Source: SELP01 sp035969385 (GTDB taxonomy: Bacteria > Pseudomonadota > Alphaproteobacteria > Rhodobacterales > Rhodobacteraceae). From it: DNA of 64,000 nucleotides. Of this stretch, positions 9,012-18,193 are shown piece by piece. The stretch spans positions 310,001 to 374,000 of the forward strand of contig NZ_JAYKKJ010000001.1 in NCBI RefSeq assembly GCF_035969385.1, read 5' to 3'. The number at the start of each line of letters is the position of its first letter. Position 1 is the stretch's first letter. Under the pieces are notes generated by a model. It saw nothing but the letters and a program-made list of their open reading frames with translations, made no database searches and was not told the DNA's origin. A program made the position numbers and the translations under genes.

Positions 9012-10211
9012 ATGGCCAATGATGCCCCCGCCCTGTCGACCTTCTCGTGGGAAGATCCGTTCCTGCTTGAGGCGCAGCTGACCGAAGACGAGCGGATGCT
9101 GCGCGATGCGGCCAAGGAATTTGCCCAATCGACCCTGCAACCCAAGGTGATCGAGGCCTATCGCAACGAAACCGTCGATCCCGGCGTGTTTCAGGAGATG
9201 GGCGCGGCGGGGCTGTTGGGTGCCACCATCCCCGAAGAATTCGGCGGGCTGGGTGCCGGATATGTCACCTATGGGCTGATCGCCCGCGAGGTGGAACGGG
9301 TCGACAGCGGATACCGGTCGATGATGTCGGTACAATCCTCGCTGGTCATGTATCCGATTCATGCCTATGGCACCGACGCGCAGAAGCAGAAGTACCTGCC
9401 GGGACTGGCTGCCGGGACGCTGATCGGCTGTTTCGGCCTGACCGAACCCGATGCGGGGTCTGATCCGGCGGGCATGAAGACCACAGCGAAGAAGGTCGAT
9501 GGCGGCTATGTGCTGAACGGGTCCAAGATGTGGATTTCCAACGCGCCGATCGCAGATGTTTTCGTGGTCTGGGCCAAGTCAGAGGCGCATGGTGGCAAGA
9601 TCCGCGGCTTTGTCCTTGAAAAGGGGATGAAGGGCCTGTCGGCGCCGAAGATCGGCGGCAAGCTGTCGCTGCGGGCCTCTGTCACCGGCGAGATCGTGAT
9701 GGACAACGTGGAAGTGCCGGAAAGCGCCATGTTCCCCGAGATCGAGGGGCTGAAGGGGCCGTTCGGTTGTTTGAACCGCGCCCGTTTTGGCATTGCCTGG
9801 GGCGTGATGGGCGCGGCGGAATTCTGCTGGCACGCGGCGCTGCAATACGGGCTGGACCGCAAGCAATTCGGCAAGCCGCTGGCGCAAACCCAGATTTTCC
9901 AGCTGAAACTGGCGAATATGCAGACCGAGATCGCACTGGGCCTTCAGGGCGCGCTGCGTCTGGGCCGGATGATGGACGATGGCAGCGCCGCCCCCGAGGG
10001 CATCAGCCTGATGAAGCGCAACAACTGCGGCAAGGCGCTGGATATCGCGCGGATGGCGCGGGACATGCATGGCGGCAACGGAATTTCGGAGGAATTCCAG
10101 GTGATCCGCCACATGGTCAACCTTGAGACGGTGAACACCTACGAGGGCACCCATGACGTGCATGCGCTGATCCTTGGACGGTCGCAGACGGGGCTTCAGG
10201 CCTTCTTCTGA
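9012..10211 (+). CDS. gcdH: glutaryl-CoA dehydrogenase
   Basis: Acyl-CoA dehydrogenase family flavoprotein, 399 residues, converting glutaryl-CoA to crotonyl-CoA and CO2 in lysine/tryptophan breakdown. Diagnostic segments are GCFGLTEPDAGSDP, KMWISNAPIADVFVVWAK, ARFGIAWGVMGAAEFCWHAA and the C-terminal YEGTHDVHALILGR with the catalytic glutamate. GGAG precedes the ATG by 7 nt. The crotonyl-CoA product is the substrate of crotonyl-CoA carboxylase/reductase, encoded at about 41 kb, so this gene can feed the ethylmalonyl-CoA pathway. Confidence 0.93.
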   Translation: MANDAPALSTFSWEDPFLLEAQLTEDERMLRDAAKEFAQSTLQPKVIEAYRNETVDPGVFQEMGAAGLLGATIPEEFGGLGAGYVTYGLIAREVERVDSGYRSMMSVQSSLVMYPIHAYGTDAQKQKYLPGLAAGTLIGCFGLTEPDAGSDPAGMKTTAKKVDGGYVLNGSKMWISNAPIADVFVVWAKSEAHGGKIRGFVLEKGMKGLSAPKIGGKLSLRASVTGEIVMDNVEVPESAMFPEIEGLKGPFGCLNRARFGIAWGVMGAAEFCWHAALQYGLDRKQFGKPLAQTQIFQLKLANMQTEIALGLQGALRLGRMMDDGSAAPEGISLMKRNNCGKALDIARMARDMHGGNGISEEFQVIRHMVNLETVNTYEGTHDVHALILGRSQTGLQAFF

Positions 10212-10310
10212 TCGCTGTCGCAAAACGGGCTTTTGATTCGCCAAATTTCGCCCCAAAGTCTATCTATGGCTGGTGCAAAGGGCCGTATGTGGCCTGGATT
10301 GGTGAGCAGT

Positions 10311-11231
10311 ATGAGCGAAGTGATGACAGCCATTGGCGACGGGTTCGCCGGCCTTGGTGTTGAAGACTGGTTTGAGGCCGTCGACGACCGGGCCGAAGAA
10401 CTGGGCTATTTCGAGCCCCTTGGCGCGAAGCTGGGCGCTGCGTTCATCGACGCGGGCCCAAAGCTGCTGGTCACATTCGAAAACTACGAGCGGATCGGGC
10501 GCACGAACAAGGCGCTGGTTCCGCTTGGGTTTACCTTTGCCCAAACCGAAGGCTGGTCGGTTCTGACGATCCTGTCGGATACTGATACCCCTTATCGCGA
10601 AGATCGTCTTTACCGGTATTTCGACCGGCTTGTAGACGATGGGTTCTTTGAGGACTTCGAGGATGTTCTGTTCTTCGGCGAACATCTGGCGGGCTATGCG
10701 GCGGCGGCCTATTCTGTCGCGGCGCCGGGGTGCCGGGTTCTGGCGCTGCGTCCCGTCGCGTCGGCCGACCCGTCTGTGACTGGCTGGGATTCGCGGCTGA
10801 AACCGCTGCGGCGGGCCTGTTTTACCGACCGCTACGGCTATGCCCCGGATATGTTGGAAGGGGCGCGGCAGGCCTGGATCGCTGTTGATCCGGTGGAACA
10901 GTTCGACGCGATGCATGTGGCGCTGTTCCGGGCCCGGCATGTCGCGCGGCTGCCTTTGCGGCGGTTGGGTGCCTTTACCGCCCACACGTTGGAAACGATG
11001 GGCATCCTGCAACCGATGATCGCCGCGGCGATGGATGGATCACTGGACGATCTGGCGATGGCGCGGCTGTATCGGGCGCGCCGCACCTCTGTTGCATATC
11101 TGCGGCGACTGGTCAGCCGCCTTGCCGCCGTCGGGCCAAAGTCACGGGCCCGCAAGGCTGCCGAGGCGGTGCTGGCGCTTGGCGACGACCCGCATGTGGC
11201 GAGGGCGCTTGACCATCTGCGCGACGGCTAA
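10311..11231 (+). CDS. uncharacterised protein with alpha/beta-hydrolase-like elbow
   Basis: 306 residues, no signal peptide. From memory, this alphaproteobacterial family is often labelled PAPS reductase in databases, but no such motif is visible. FEDFEDVLFFGEHLAGYAAA resembles a beta-strand, nucleophile elbow and helix of alpha/beta hydrolases, with Glu-His in place of the usual serine region (GxSxG not conserved). The C-terminal third is helical and basic. The start at 10311 (MSEVMTAIGDGF) follows a GGTGAG site; an upstream in-frame ATT start is less likely. It runs convergent with the Crp-type regulator, ending 31 bp from it. The function is unknown. Confidence 0.72.
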   Translation: MSEVMTAIGDGFAGLGVEDWFEAVDDRAEELGYFEPLGAKLGAAFIDAGPKLLVTFENYERIGRTNKALVPLGFTFAQTEGWSVLTILSDTDTPYREDRLYRYFDRLVDDGFFEDFEDVLFFGEHLAGYAAAAYSVAAPGCRVLALRPVASADPSVTGWDSRLKPLRRACFTDRYGYAPDMLEGARQAWIAVDPVEQFDAMHVALFRARHVARLPLRRLGAFTAHTLETMGILQPMIAAAMDGSLDDLAMARLYRARRTSVAYLRRLVSRLAAVGPKSRARKAAEAVLALGDDPHVARALDHLRDG

Positions 11232-11262
11232 GGCGTTACAGAATACCTGCATCCCCTAAACG

Positions 11263-11940
11263 CTAAAGCACCTCTGACAAAAGGTCTGGATTCCGGATTT
11301 CAATTTTCTGACGCGCGGATTTGATGGCGCCGCGCTTGGTCAGCTTGGTCATGGTCCGGCTGACCATTTCCCGGTTGGCCCCAATGGACGCCGCGATTTC
11401 CGCATGGGTCGGCGCCCCTTCGATCACCGCGCCGGGGCGCAGGCAGTCGCATTGCAGAGCCAGCCGGATCAGATAGGAACAGACCCGTTGTTCAATGGAA
11501 TAGGTTGTCAGTTCCTGGGTCTTTTCGGTCAGTGTCCGGATCCGGGCGACAAGGTCGTGAATGACCCGCTGTCTGACTTGGGGCACACCATCCAGCAGAG
11601 CAAGGAACGACGCCTGTGGCAGGTGGAGAACCCGGGTCGGGGCCTTGGCGAAGGCGGCCAGAGACCGGGGCCGATTGTCGAAAGCAGACAGCTCGCCCAA
11701 CATCGACCCGACGGGAAAGCGGGTAAAGACGATTTCGCGTCCGTCTTCGGCCCAGTAGACGGCCAGAAGAGCACCCGAGATCAGGAAATAGACATCGTGA
11801 CTGTCGTCTTCCTGTCCGAAGATGGTTTGTCCGGCGCTGAAGGACTGTTCGCTCCACCCCAGATCGAGCCGGTCAAGATCGGCTGCGTCGATCCCCCGTA
11901 GGAGCGGCAGATCGTAGGACAGAAGCTTTTGCCCGTTCAC
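11263..11940 (-). CDS. Crp/Fnr-family regulator paired with a cyclase
   Basis: A 225-residue Crp-type protein. The cyclic-nucleotide domain keeps the phosphate-binding cassette: GELSAFDNRPRSLA contains Glu83, Arg92 and Ser93, equivalents of the Crp cAMP contacts. The C-terminal winged helix is THAEIAASIGANREMVSRTM, near residues 175-195. No Fnr-type cysteine cluster is present. It starts with GTG overlapping the TGA of the cyclase gene (GTGA) with AGGAGA upstream, so it is translationally coupled to that cyclase. It is probably the direct receiver of the cyclase product. Target sites are unknown. Confidence 0.88.
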   Translation of the reverse strand: MNGQKLLSYDLPLLRGIDAADLDRLDLGWSEQSFSAGQTIFGQEDDSHDVYFLISGALLAVYWAEDGREIVFTRFPVGSMLGELSAFDNRPRSLAAFAKAPTRVLHLPQASFLALLDGVPQVRQRVIHDLVARIRTLTEKTQELTTYSIEQRVCSYLIRLALQCDCLRPGAVIEGAPTHAEIAASIGANREMVSRTMTKLTKRGAIKSARQKIEIRNPDLLSEVL

Positions 11941-14834
11941 GCCGCGCTCTCCTGCTGATCGGCCAAAAGCCGTTGTTCCCAGAGCCGGGCGCCCTGAGCC
12001 CGCGCCGCGTCCAGCCCCTTGGCCCGCGTCTCGGCCGCTTCGTCGGTGTGGCCGGCAGCGTCGCAGTTGCGGGCATGAAGCCGCAGGATTTCCGGATACC
12101 AGCACAGAAGGCGCGACGCGGCGCAATCCTCGGCGGCTTTGCGAGACATGTCGCAGGCGGTTTCGATTTCGCCCGCGCGGGACAGGGCCTGTGCGTAGAC
12201 CGCACTGAAGTAAGAGGCGCCGATACCGGACCCGATCGCATCGAGCGTATCCATCTGCGCCTTCATCGCGGCGCGGCCTTCGGCGCTGTCCTGAAGGGTT
12301 TCATCCATGATCCCCTGCCAGACCCGGCCGATGACCTGCCAGAACAGCGCGCCTTGCGCGTCGGCCTCGGCAATGCCCTGTTGCAGTCGGGCAAGCGCCT
12401 TTTCCGTTTCGCCGATATAGAATAGCGGCACCGCCCCCCAGATCAGCGCATAGGGTCGCATCACCGGAATGTTCAGAAGGTCCTGGTGCCTGTCGGTTTC
12501 CTCGATCAGGTCCGGGACAATGTCGGGGGTGCCGCAGATAGCGCGCGCCACCGGTTCGAACATCTGCGCGGCGGCAAAGATATCCATCCCGTAGCGGGCG
12601 ATCATGATCCCGTGGCGCGGCAGGTCGTAGATGTCCCGTATGGCGGCGATATGCGTGAATTGTTCCGCGAAATCAACGGCGTAGAAGCATTTGCAGTTCT
12701 TTGCCGCAAGCGACGCAAGCTGCACCTCGGTCATGTCAGTTTCGTTCGACCGGCCTTTTGCGACGTCATCAAGGAGGTCGCAAAAGGATTCCGACCGGTC
12801 CATGTCGCCTGCGATAATCGCGTGCGAAAAGCTGCCGAACAGCGCCGGGGCGCTGGTTTGCGACGGCCGGCCAGAGGCGCGCGCGATGTTGAGCACTGAT
12901 TCAAAGGCCTGGCGCACAGGTGCCGCGGCGAACCCCTGCATCTGCATCAATATCGACCCGAGCGAGGTCTGGCAGGCGATTTCAAGGTCAGTGGTGTCAA
13001 GGTCGGGCGGGGACGTGCGGCACAGGTCCAGCGCCATTTCGGTGTGGGCCTGTGCGTCGGCCATGGCGCCTTGCAGAAGTGCTGCCTGACTGGCCTGCAG
13101 GAATCCGAGGATTGCAGGGGCAAAGGCCCGGGCCTTTGCATGGTGCGCGGCGACCATGGCGGGGTCGCGGGCGGCAATGTCCGGGAAGCTGTTTTCGAAG
13201 ATTCCGGCAAGCCGGGCGTGAAGCTCTTCTCGTCTGCGCCGCAGGATACCATGATAGGCCGCCTGATGCAGCAGCGCATGCGAAAACATCCATTCATTGG
13301 GCCCGATCCTGTCGATGACCCCCTGATCGGACACATGTTCAAGCCGGGTTTCGATATCGCCATCATCGTCTGCAAGTAGCCCAAGGATATCGGACCGGAA
13401 CCGCCGCCCGATGATCGCGCCGGATTGCAGCAGTCCCCGTTCAGGGCCGGTGTTATCAATCCTTTCGACCAGAAGGTCGGAGAGGGTCGCGGGCACGCTG
13501 GTATCGCCAGCAGATGTTCCACGCTTGAACAGCTGTTCCAGAAACAGCGGGACGCCCCCCGCCATCTCGATCAGTCGGTCGGCCGTGTTTTCGTCAAGCT
13601 TTCCGTTTCCGAGTACCGACAGGAACTGACGCGATTCGGTTTCAGTCAGGGGTGGCAGCGTGATGATCTGAAGAGTTTCCGGGTCGATGAGGTTTTCGAT
13701 CCGGGTGCTTTCCCGGCTGGTCAGGACAAGGCGGATACCATCCCGGTCCGGTGCACCAAGGATCGCCTGAAGCACCCCGAACGAGGCGTTGTCGAACCAA
13801 TGCAGGTCTTCGACGATGATCATCCCACCACTGACCGGCAGGCTGGATCGGATCGCCCGCCAGATGCTTTGTTCGATCAAGGCTTTCACGGCCGTATTGG
13901 CCTTTTCCACCAGAAGCCGCTGCCCATCGGCCACGCCAAGTACCAGCGCAAGCGCAAGCCGGTCCTCGGCATCAAGGGATGGAAAACGTGCCTCCAGGCC
14001 GGCAAGGCCTTGGCCGTTGTCATCCAGCGTTTCGGCGAGCCATTGGCGGAAAGGGAAATGGTTGGAATTCGGGTGCAGCCCGTCGCCGCTGATGACACAG
14101 ACTTGTGTCGCTTCGGTCCCGATCGCGCGGGTCAGGGCCGATTTCCCGATTCCCGCTTCGCCGATGATTAGGCAGGGCCGGTCGGTCCCGCGCAATTTCG
14201 ATAGCTGGTCGGTCCGGCCAACGAAATCGGCCTTGCGGGACCATCGCGTCAGGTTCCGCTTGGGGCTTGCCCGGTAAATCGCATGAGCTTCGGAAAACCC
14301 CTTGAGCGGCTGCGGGGGCAGGGGTTCGATCTGGAATGTGTCGCGCAGAAGGGCGCGCGTTTCTTCCGCAATCAAGACATCGCCGGGCGATCCTTTTTCC
14401 TGAATGCGTCCCGCGAGGGTGGTGACAAGACCGGTGACTGCCGGGCGTCCGGTCAGGTCGCTTTCGTGGCGGGTTGCGACTTCGCCGGTGGCAACGCCGG
14501 CCCGGAGCCTGACCATAGATTGCTGGCCGGTCGGGGGCGCTATGGGCGCAATCGCGGCAAGTGCGGCATCGACCGCGCGGGAGGCGGCGAGTTCATCCGC
14601 CGCGTGTAGGCCGAAACAGGCCACGACCCCGTCGCCAAGGTATTCCGTGATCGTGCCGCCACGGGATTCGACGATGTCGCGGGTCCGGTCGTAATAGGCC
14701 TCCAGCCAGTTCTGCAGGTCTTCCGCGTCCGTGGTGTTGGCCAGTTGGCTAAAGCCGACGATGTCGACGAAAACCACCGTAATCTGGCGCCGTTCGCCAG
14801 ATGTCGCTTTCACACTTCCCAGGTTTTCGGTCAC
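11937..14834 (-). CDS. class III nucleotidyl cyclase with AAA-type ATPase and helical repeats
   Basis: A 965-residue signalling protein. Residues 15-175 form a class III cyclase domain with both metal aspartates (VFVDIVGF, Asp24; YLGDGV, Asp68). The transition-state Asn of the usual VNLAARL motif is Thr139 here, while Arg143 is kept. Residues about 205-460 are an ATPase: Walker A GEAGIGKS at 225-232, Walker B IIVEDLHWFD. Residues 500-965 are helical, TPR-like. The GTG start at 14834 has GGGGGAC just upstream and fits 25 bp after the preceding gene; an ATG at 15083 would lie inside that gene. It is coupled to the Crp-type regulator. It may make cAMP or may be a degenerate cyclase acting as a sensor. 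Confidence 0.88.
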   Translation of the reverse strand: MTENLGSVKATSGERRQITVVFVDIVGFSQLANTTDAEDLQNWLEAYYDRTRDIVESRGGTITEYLGDGVVACFGLHAADELAASRAVDAALAAIAPIAPPTGQQSMVRLRAGVATGEVATRHESDLTGRPAVTGLVTTLAGRIQEKGSPGDVLIAEETRALLRDTFQIEPLPPQPLKGFSEAHAIYRASPKRNLTRWSRKADFVGRTDQLSKLRGTDRPCLIIGEAGIGKSALTRAIGTEATQVCVISGDGLHPNSNHFPFRQWLAETLDDNGQGLAGLEARFPSLDAEDRLALALVLGVADGQRLLVEKANTAVKALIEQSIWRAIRSSLPVSGGMIIVEDLHWFDNASFGVLQAILGAPDRDGIRLVLTSRESTRIENLIDPETLQIITLPPLTETESRQFLSVLGNGKLDENTADRLIEMAGGVPLFLEQLFKRGTSAGDTSVPATLSDLLVERIDNTGPERGLLQSGAIIGRRFRSDILGLLADDDGDIETRLEHVSDQGVIDRIGPNEWMFSHALLHQAAYHGILRRRREELHARLAGIFENSFPDIAARDPAMVAAHHAKARAFAPAILGFLQASQAALLQGAMADAQAHTEMALDLCRTSPPDLDTTDLEIACQTSLGSILMQMQGFAAAPVRQAFESVLNIARASGRPSQTSAPALFGSFSHAIIAGDMDRSESFCDLLDDVAKGRSNETDMTEVQLASLAAKNCKCFYAVDFAEQFTHIAAIRDIYDLPRHGIMIARYGMDIFAAAQMFEPVARAICGTPDIVPDLIEETDRHQDLLNIPVMRPYALIWGAVPLFYIGETEKALARLQQGIAEADAQGALFWQVIGRVWQGIMDETLQDSAEGRAAMKAQMDTLDAIGSGIGASYFSAVYAQALSRAGEIETACDMSRKAAEDCAASRLLCWYPEILRLHARNCDAAGHTDEAAETRAKGLDAARAQGARLWEQRLLADQQESAA

Positions 14835-14859
14835 ATCGTCCCCCCTACGATACACCGGC

Positions 14860-17826
14860 CTAGGGCAGTCTGGACTGCGCCTTGGCCAATCGGGCCAACC
14901 GCCCGCTGTCAAAGGGATTTGACAGCGTCCAGCTGGTCCAGATCCGGAAGGCGCCGGGCAGGTGGTTATCCGGATTGGCCTGATGTCCATCAAGCCGGAT
15001 CGGATCTGCCGCCATGCGCCCTGCCGGAAGATTTGCGTTTTCCCCATCCAGCACGTCGATTTCGGCATGGACGCCCGCAACATAGGCGGAAGTCAGGTTG
15101 AAGTCGAAGGCAGAATATTGCCAGCCGCCGAATTTGCTTTGGGTTACCACGACCTGTTCGGCCAGCGCCTGAACATGGCCCGCGGTTGGAAAGTCCGTCA
15201 GGGGCCGGGCAAAGTCGCGCTGATTGTAGCGGCCGGACCAGATCGGCGTCCCGTCGGGGCCAGCCACCTTGTAGCTGTTGTGCCCCATGTCCAACTGGCC
15301 CATCCGTTTGTTGTAGCCGTAGCACCAGACCCCGGTCAGCTGCGCCAGCCGGTTGTTGAGGTAGAGGTTCGGCAGATAGCTGAACACCCCTTCCTGCCCT
15401 TCGATCTGGACATAGTTGATGGCGATAATCGCCTCGAAATAGTTCCGGTAGCCCAAGAGCTTCGGCAGAAGCGACAGCCGGACGCCCATCTGCTGGTTGG
15501 CGAGCATGGCGACCGGGTGGGTGCCATCGGGGGTCAGGGCCTGCGGATGCAGGCTCATCCCCTTGGGCAATACCGCCTGAAGCGCCTTGGCATCGACCGC
15601 GTGGAAGCTGAAGAACCCGTCGATTTGGCCGGTGGCAAAGACCGGCGTGAGTGGCCAGGGCGCGACCTGCGCATAAGGGCTTGCCAGTTTCGGCGCATCG
15701 GTCGGCCCGGCATCGGGGCCAAGGTCCCCTTCGCCGACGATTTCGATATCGGCCCCGGTAAGGCCCCGGGCGCAGCCAAGGCCGGAAATCGTCGCGGCCT
15801 CGACACAGCCCGCGTTGATCCCGCAGCGGGTCCAGTCCCCGGCCAGATAAAGGTTGGCAAAGCCCGATCCATCGGGGGGCAGCCGGTATTGAACCGAGTT
15901 CGGCACCGACATCACATAGCGTTCGGAGCCATAGAAGTTTTCACGGAAATACTGGTTTTCGAATTTCTGGGCCGGGGTCTTGGCGTCGTTGTCGTGCAAC
16001 AGGGAAAAGTCGAACTTGCCCCCCTTTTTCGCCTTGGGCCACAGCCGGACAAGCTGTTCGTTGGCCCAGGCCTTTGTCCGTTCCTGCATGGTGCCGTCGG
16101 CCACGCCCGCGTCTTCGGCGGGAGAGCAGAAATAGGCGATGGATTTCGGCGGCGGGTCGGCCCAGTCCTCGCGCCCGATCAGGTCGGTCATATCGGCCCA
16201 TGTGTCCAGCGGTTCGGCAAAGCTGGTCATCACAGTCCGCAGGTCGATCTGGTCGCCGTCGTTGTATTTCCGGACGAGGTCGTTCCAGCCCATGTCTTCG
16301 GGCGTGGTGTCCATCCAGAATTGGGCGGCATGGGTCGAAACGGTCTGAACCCGGTCCAGCATGGCGCGCCAGCGGGGAGAGGCCACGGCAAGTTCCGGCG
16401 TCATATAGTGCAGCGATCCGAGCGAGGCCCCGAGGATCACATCGTCAAAATCCTCGCCCCGTTTCAGGGTATAGCTCCGTCCGGTCGGCGCGGATTTTTC
16501 GCATTCAAAATCGACCCCGTCCTTTTCCAGTTTCTTGCCGTTCTTCAACTGATCCCAGAACGGCTCTGACGGCCAGCAGGGCAACCCCTTCACGTCGAAG
16601 AGCGGATCATAATCGCCGCTTGTCACCTCGGCCTGTTCGACCATGTCGATGGCTTCGATGTAGTTGCCGCTGTCATCAAGGCTCAGGTTGGTCGCCGCGT
16701 TAAAGAATTTGAACTTCACGCCCCGATGCTTGAGGATCTGATAGTAAGGGCCAAAGATGGTGTCGCCCATCCCGGCCATCATCTTGTAAAACAGCGCCCC
16801 CTTGAAGCAGAAGGCCAGCCGCAACAACCCGCGGATCGCGGTACCGGCCCCGACGCTGCGGTCGTCGGTCACGCCGCCCGGATAGCCGAACACATAGTCA
16901 TAGCAGCCCCGGAATACCGCGGAATAGACCGCGTCCTTGGGCGCGCCGTAGTGCAACAGCCATTGGCTGATTTCCCAATCGTCGATCGCGTCGAACCCGG
17001 CGCGGAACAGCCCGCTGTCGATTGTCCCCCGGAAGAAGGCGGTCGACAGGCTTATCATGATGTGCAGGCGCCGGGACCAGTCGCTGGTGGTTCGGGCATC
17101 CAGCCCCTGTTCGTGAAACCATGTCTGGGTGTGGCGGGCAAGGTCGGCCATTGTCGCCTGATGCGACAGGCTGTGGTCAAAGGCGTTGCGCGGGATCTTG
17201 GTGGCAAAGGCGTGCAGGGTATGGAACGGGGACCGGGCGGAATGGCTGGCCCCGACCGCCTTCAGCGAGGTGTGGAACCGGTCCGGCACCTGATGGAGCA
17301 TGTCGTGCCCGACCTCGTCGAGCATCTTTTCCATCTCGCCCTTGATGAAATTCAACAGTTCGATGAAGAATTCGAACGGGGTCGGGATGACCCCACCGTC
17401 GCCGGGGGTGGCGCCGTTGCCGTAGAAATCGACCCGCCAGGGGTGGAGTTCGGATGTCCCGTCCGCCGCAGGGACCTCCTCGGCCAGCATGAAATGGTTC
17501 AGCCCGGTGAAGGCCTTTTCCAGCGTTCCAAGCGGGGCGTCGGGGGACCGCAGGCCGGTCTTGTTCAATTGCTCGTAACAGTCGCGCATAAGGCGAAACC
17601 CGTTGTCGTAGAATCCGGCCCAGATATGCAGCCCGTGTTCTTCGATCCGGCCACCCTTCTTGGCGTTCCTGCCGCTGGCCCCCTTGCCACCTAGACGCCA
17701 GCCCATCTGGTAGAGGGTGATGTCGTAGTCATCCTGCCAGTTCGGCAATTGCGTGATTGCATAGGTCGCAGTGATCGCGCCGACGCCCCCGCCGATTACG
17801 GCGATCTTCTTCGGTGTCTTCCCCAT
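14860..17826 (-). CDS. FAD-dependent oxidoreductase fused to an acetoacetate decarboxylase-like domain
   Basis: A 988-residue two-domain protein. Residues 1-710 are an amine-oxidase/phytoene-desaturase-type flavoprotein: dinucleotide motif GGGVGA at 12-17, MGWRLGGKGASG near 50, and the C-terminal FAD motif LYLAGDWTRCGINAGCVE near 660. Residues about 730-985 match the acetoacetate decarboxylase fold, with NYVQIEGQEGVFSYLPNLYL and GYNKRMGQL, where Lys840 aligns with the Schiff-base lysine. No signal peptide. It opens an apparent operon with the cyclase (25 bp gap) and Crp-type genes. The substrate is unknown; a polyprenoid, polyketide or steroid-like ketone would suit such domains, but this is speculation. 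Confidence 0.82.
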   Translation of the reverse strand: MGKTPKKIAVIGGGVGAITATYAITQLPNWQDDYDITLYQMGWRLGGKGASGRNAKKGGRIEEHGLHIWAGFYDNGFRLMRDCYEQLNKTGLRSPDAPLGTLEKAFTGLNHFMLAEEVPAADGTSELHPWRVDFYGNGATPGDGGVIPTPFEFFIELLNFIKGEMEKMLDEVGHDMLHQVPDRFHTSLKAVGASHSARSPFHTLHAFATKIPRNAFDHSLSHQATMADLARHTQTWFHEQGLDARTTSDWSRRLHIMISLSTAFFRGTIDSGLFRAGFDAIDDWEISQWLLHYGAPKDAVYSAVFRGCYDYVFGYPGGVTDDRSVGAGTAIRGLLRLAFCFKGALFYKMMAGMGDTIFGPYYQILKHRGVKFKFFNAATNLSLDDSGNYIEAIDMVEQAEVTSGDYDPLFDVKGLPCWPSEPFWDQLKNGKKLEKDGVDFECEKSAPTGRSYTLKRGEDFDDVILGASLGSLHYMTPELAVASPRWRAMLDRVQTVSTHAAQFWMDTTPEDMGWNDLVRKYNDGDQIDLRTVMTSFAEPLDTWADMTDLIGREDWADPPPKSIAYFCSPAEDAGVADGTMQERTKAWANEQLVRLWPKAKKGGKFDFSLLHDNDAKTPAQKFENQYFRENFYGSERYVMSVPNSVQYRLPPDGSGFANLYLAGDWTRCGINAGCVEAATISGLGCARGLTGADIEIVGEGDLGPDAGPTDAPKLASPYAQVAPWPLTPVFATGQIDGFFSFHAVDAKALQAVLPKGMSLHPQALTPDGTHPVAMLANQQMGVRLSLLPKLLGYRNYFEAIIAINYVQIEGQEGVFSYLPNLYLNNRLAQLTGVWCYGYNKRMGQLDMGHNSYKVAGPDGTPIWSGRYNQRDFARPLTDFPTAGHVQALAEQVVVTQSKFGGWQYSAFDFNLTSAYVAGVHAEIDVLDGENANLPAGRMAADPIRLDGHQANPDNHLPGAFRIWTSWTLSNPFDSGRLARLAKAQSRLP

Positions 17827-18193
17827 GATGTGTCCCCATCCCTGTTGTCATTGGTCCGGCGTGTCGCCCCTGTTCTGGCGTCGCCGGTTTATCGTTGTTG
17901 TGCCGTGCGGCCGGGCCGGTCTTGCGGCGATTTCGGTTCGATCGATGTGGGCGGAACACGGCAACCGGCCCCGCGCAGACGCAGGCCCCGCTGTTCCGCT
18001 GCCCCATCCGACGCGGTGTCCATTGTCTGCCCCGTCGGGCAGGTGTCGCCTGTCAGAGTGCCGGTTTTCCGTAGTAAAACCAAGATATTTGTGGTGTTGA
18101 TCGCCCGGCCCAACCGGGGCTTCCCCGCCATGATCGCGGTCGCGCAGGTGGCAGCCCATCTCTGTGGCTGAACGGTGGATGCTGGTCCAGGTG
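17827..18193. other. 367-bp intergenic region without a supported gene
   Basis: This stretch lies upstream of the oxidoreductase fusion and downstream of the helical hypothetical gene, both on the minus strand. Open frames crossing it have proline/arginine/histidine-rich translations with no family resemblance and no ribosome-binding site, so I call none. An AT-richer patch around 18062-18095 is the most likely promoter position for the downstream operon. I found no strong inverted repeat. Confidence 0.5.
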
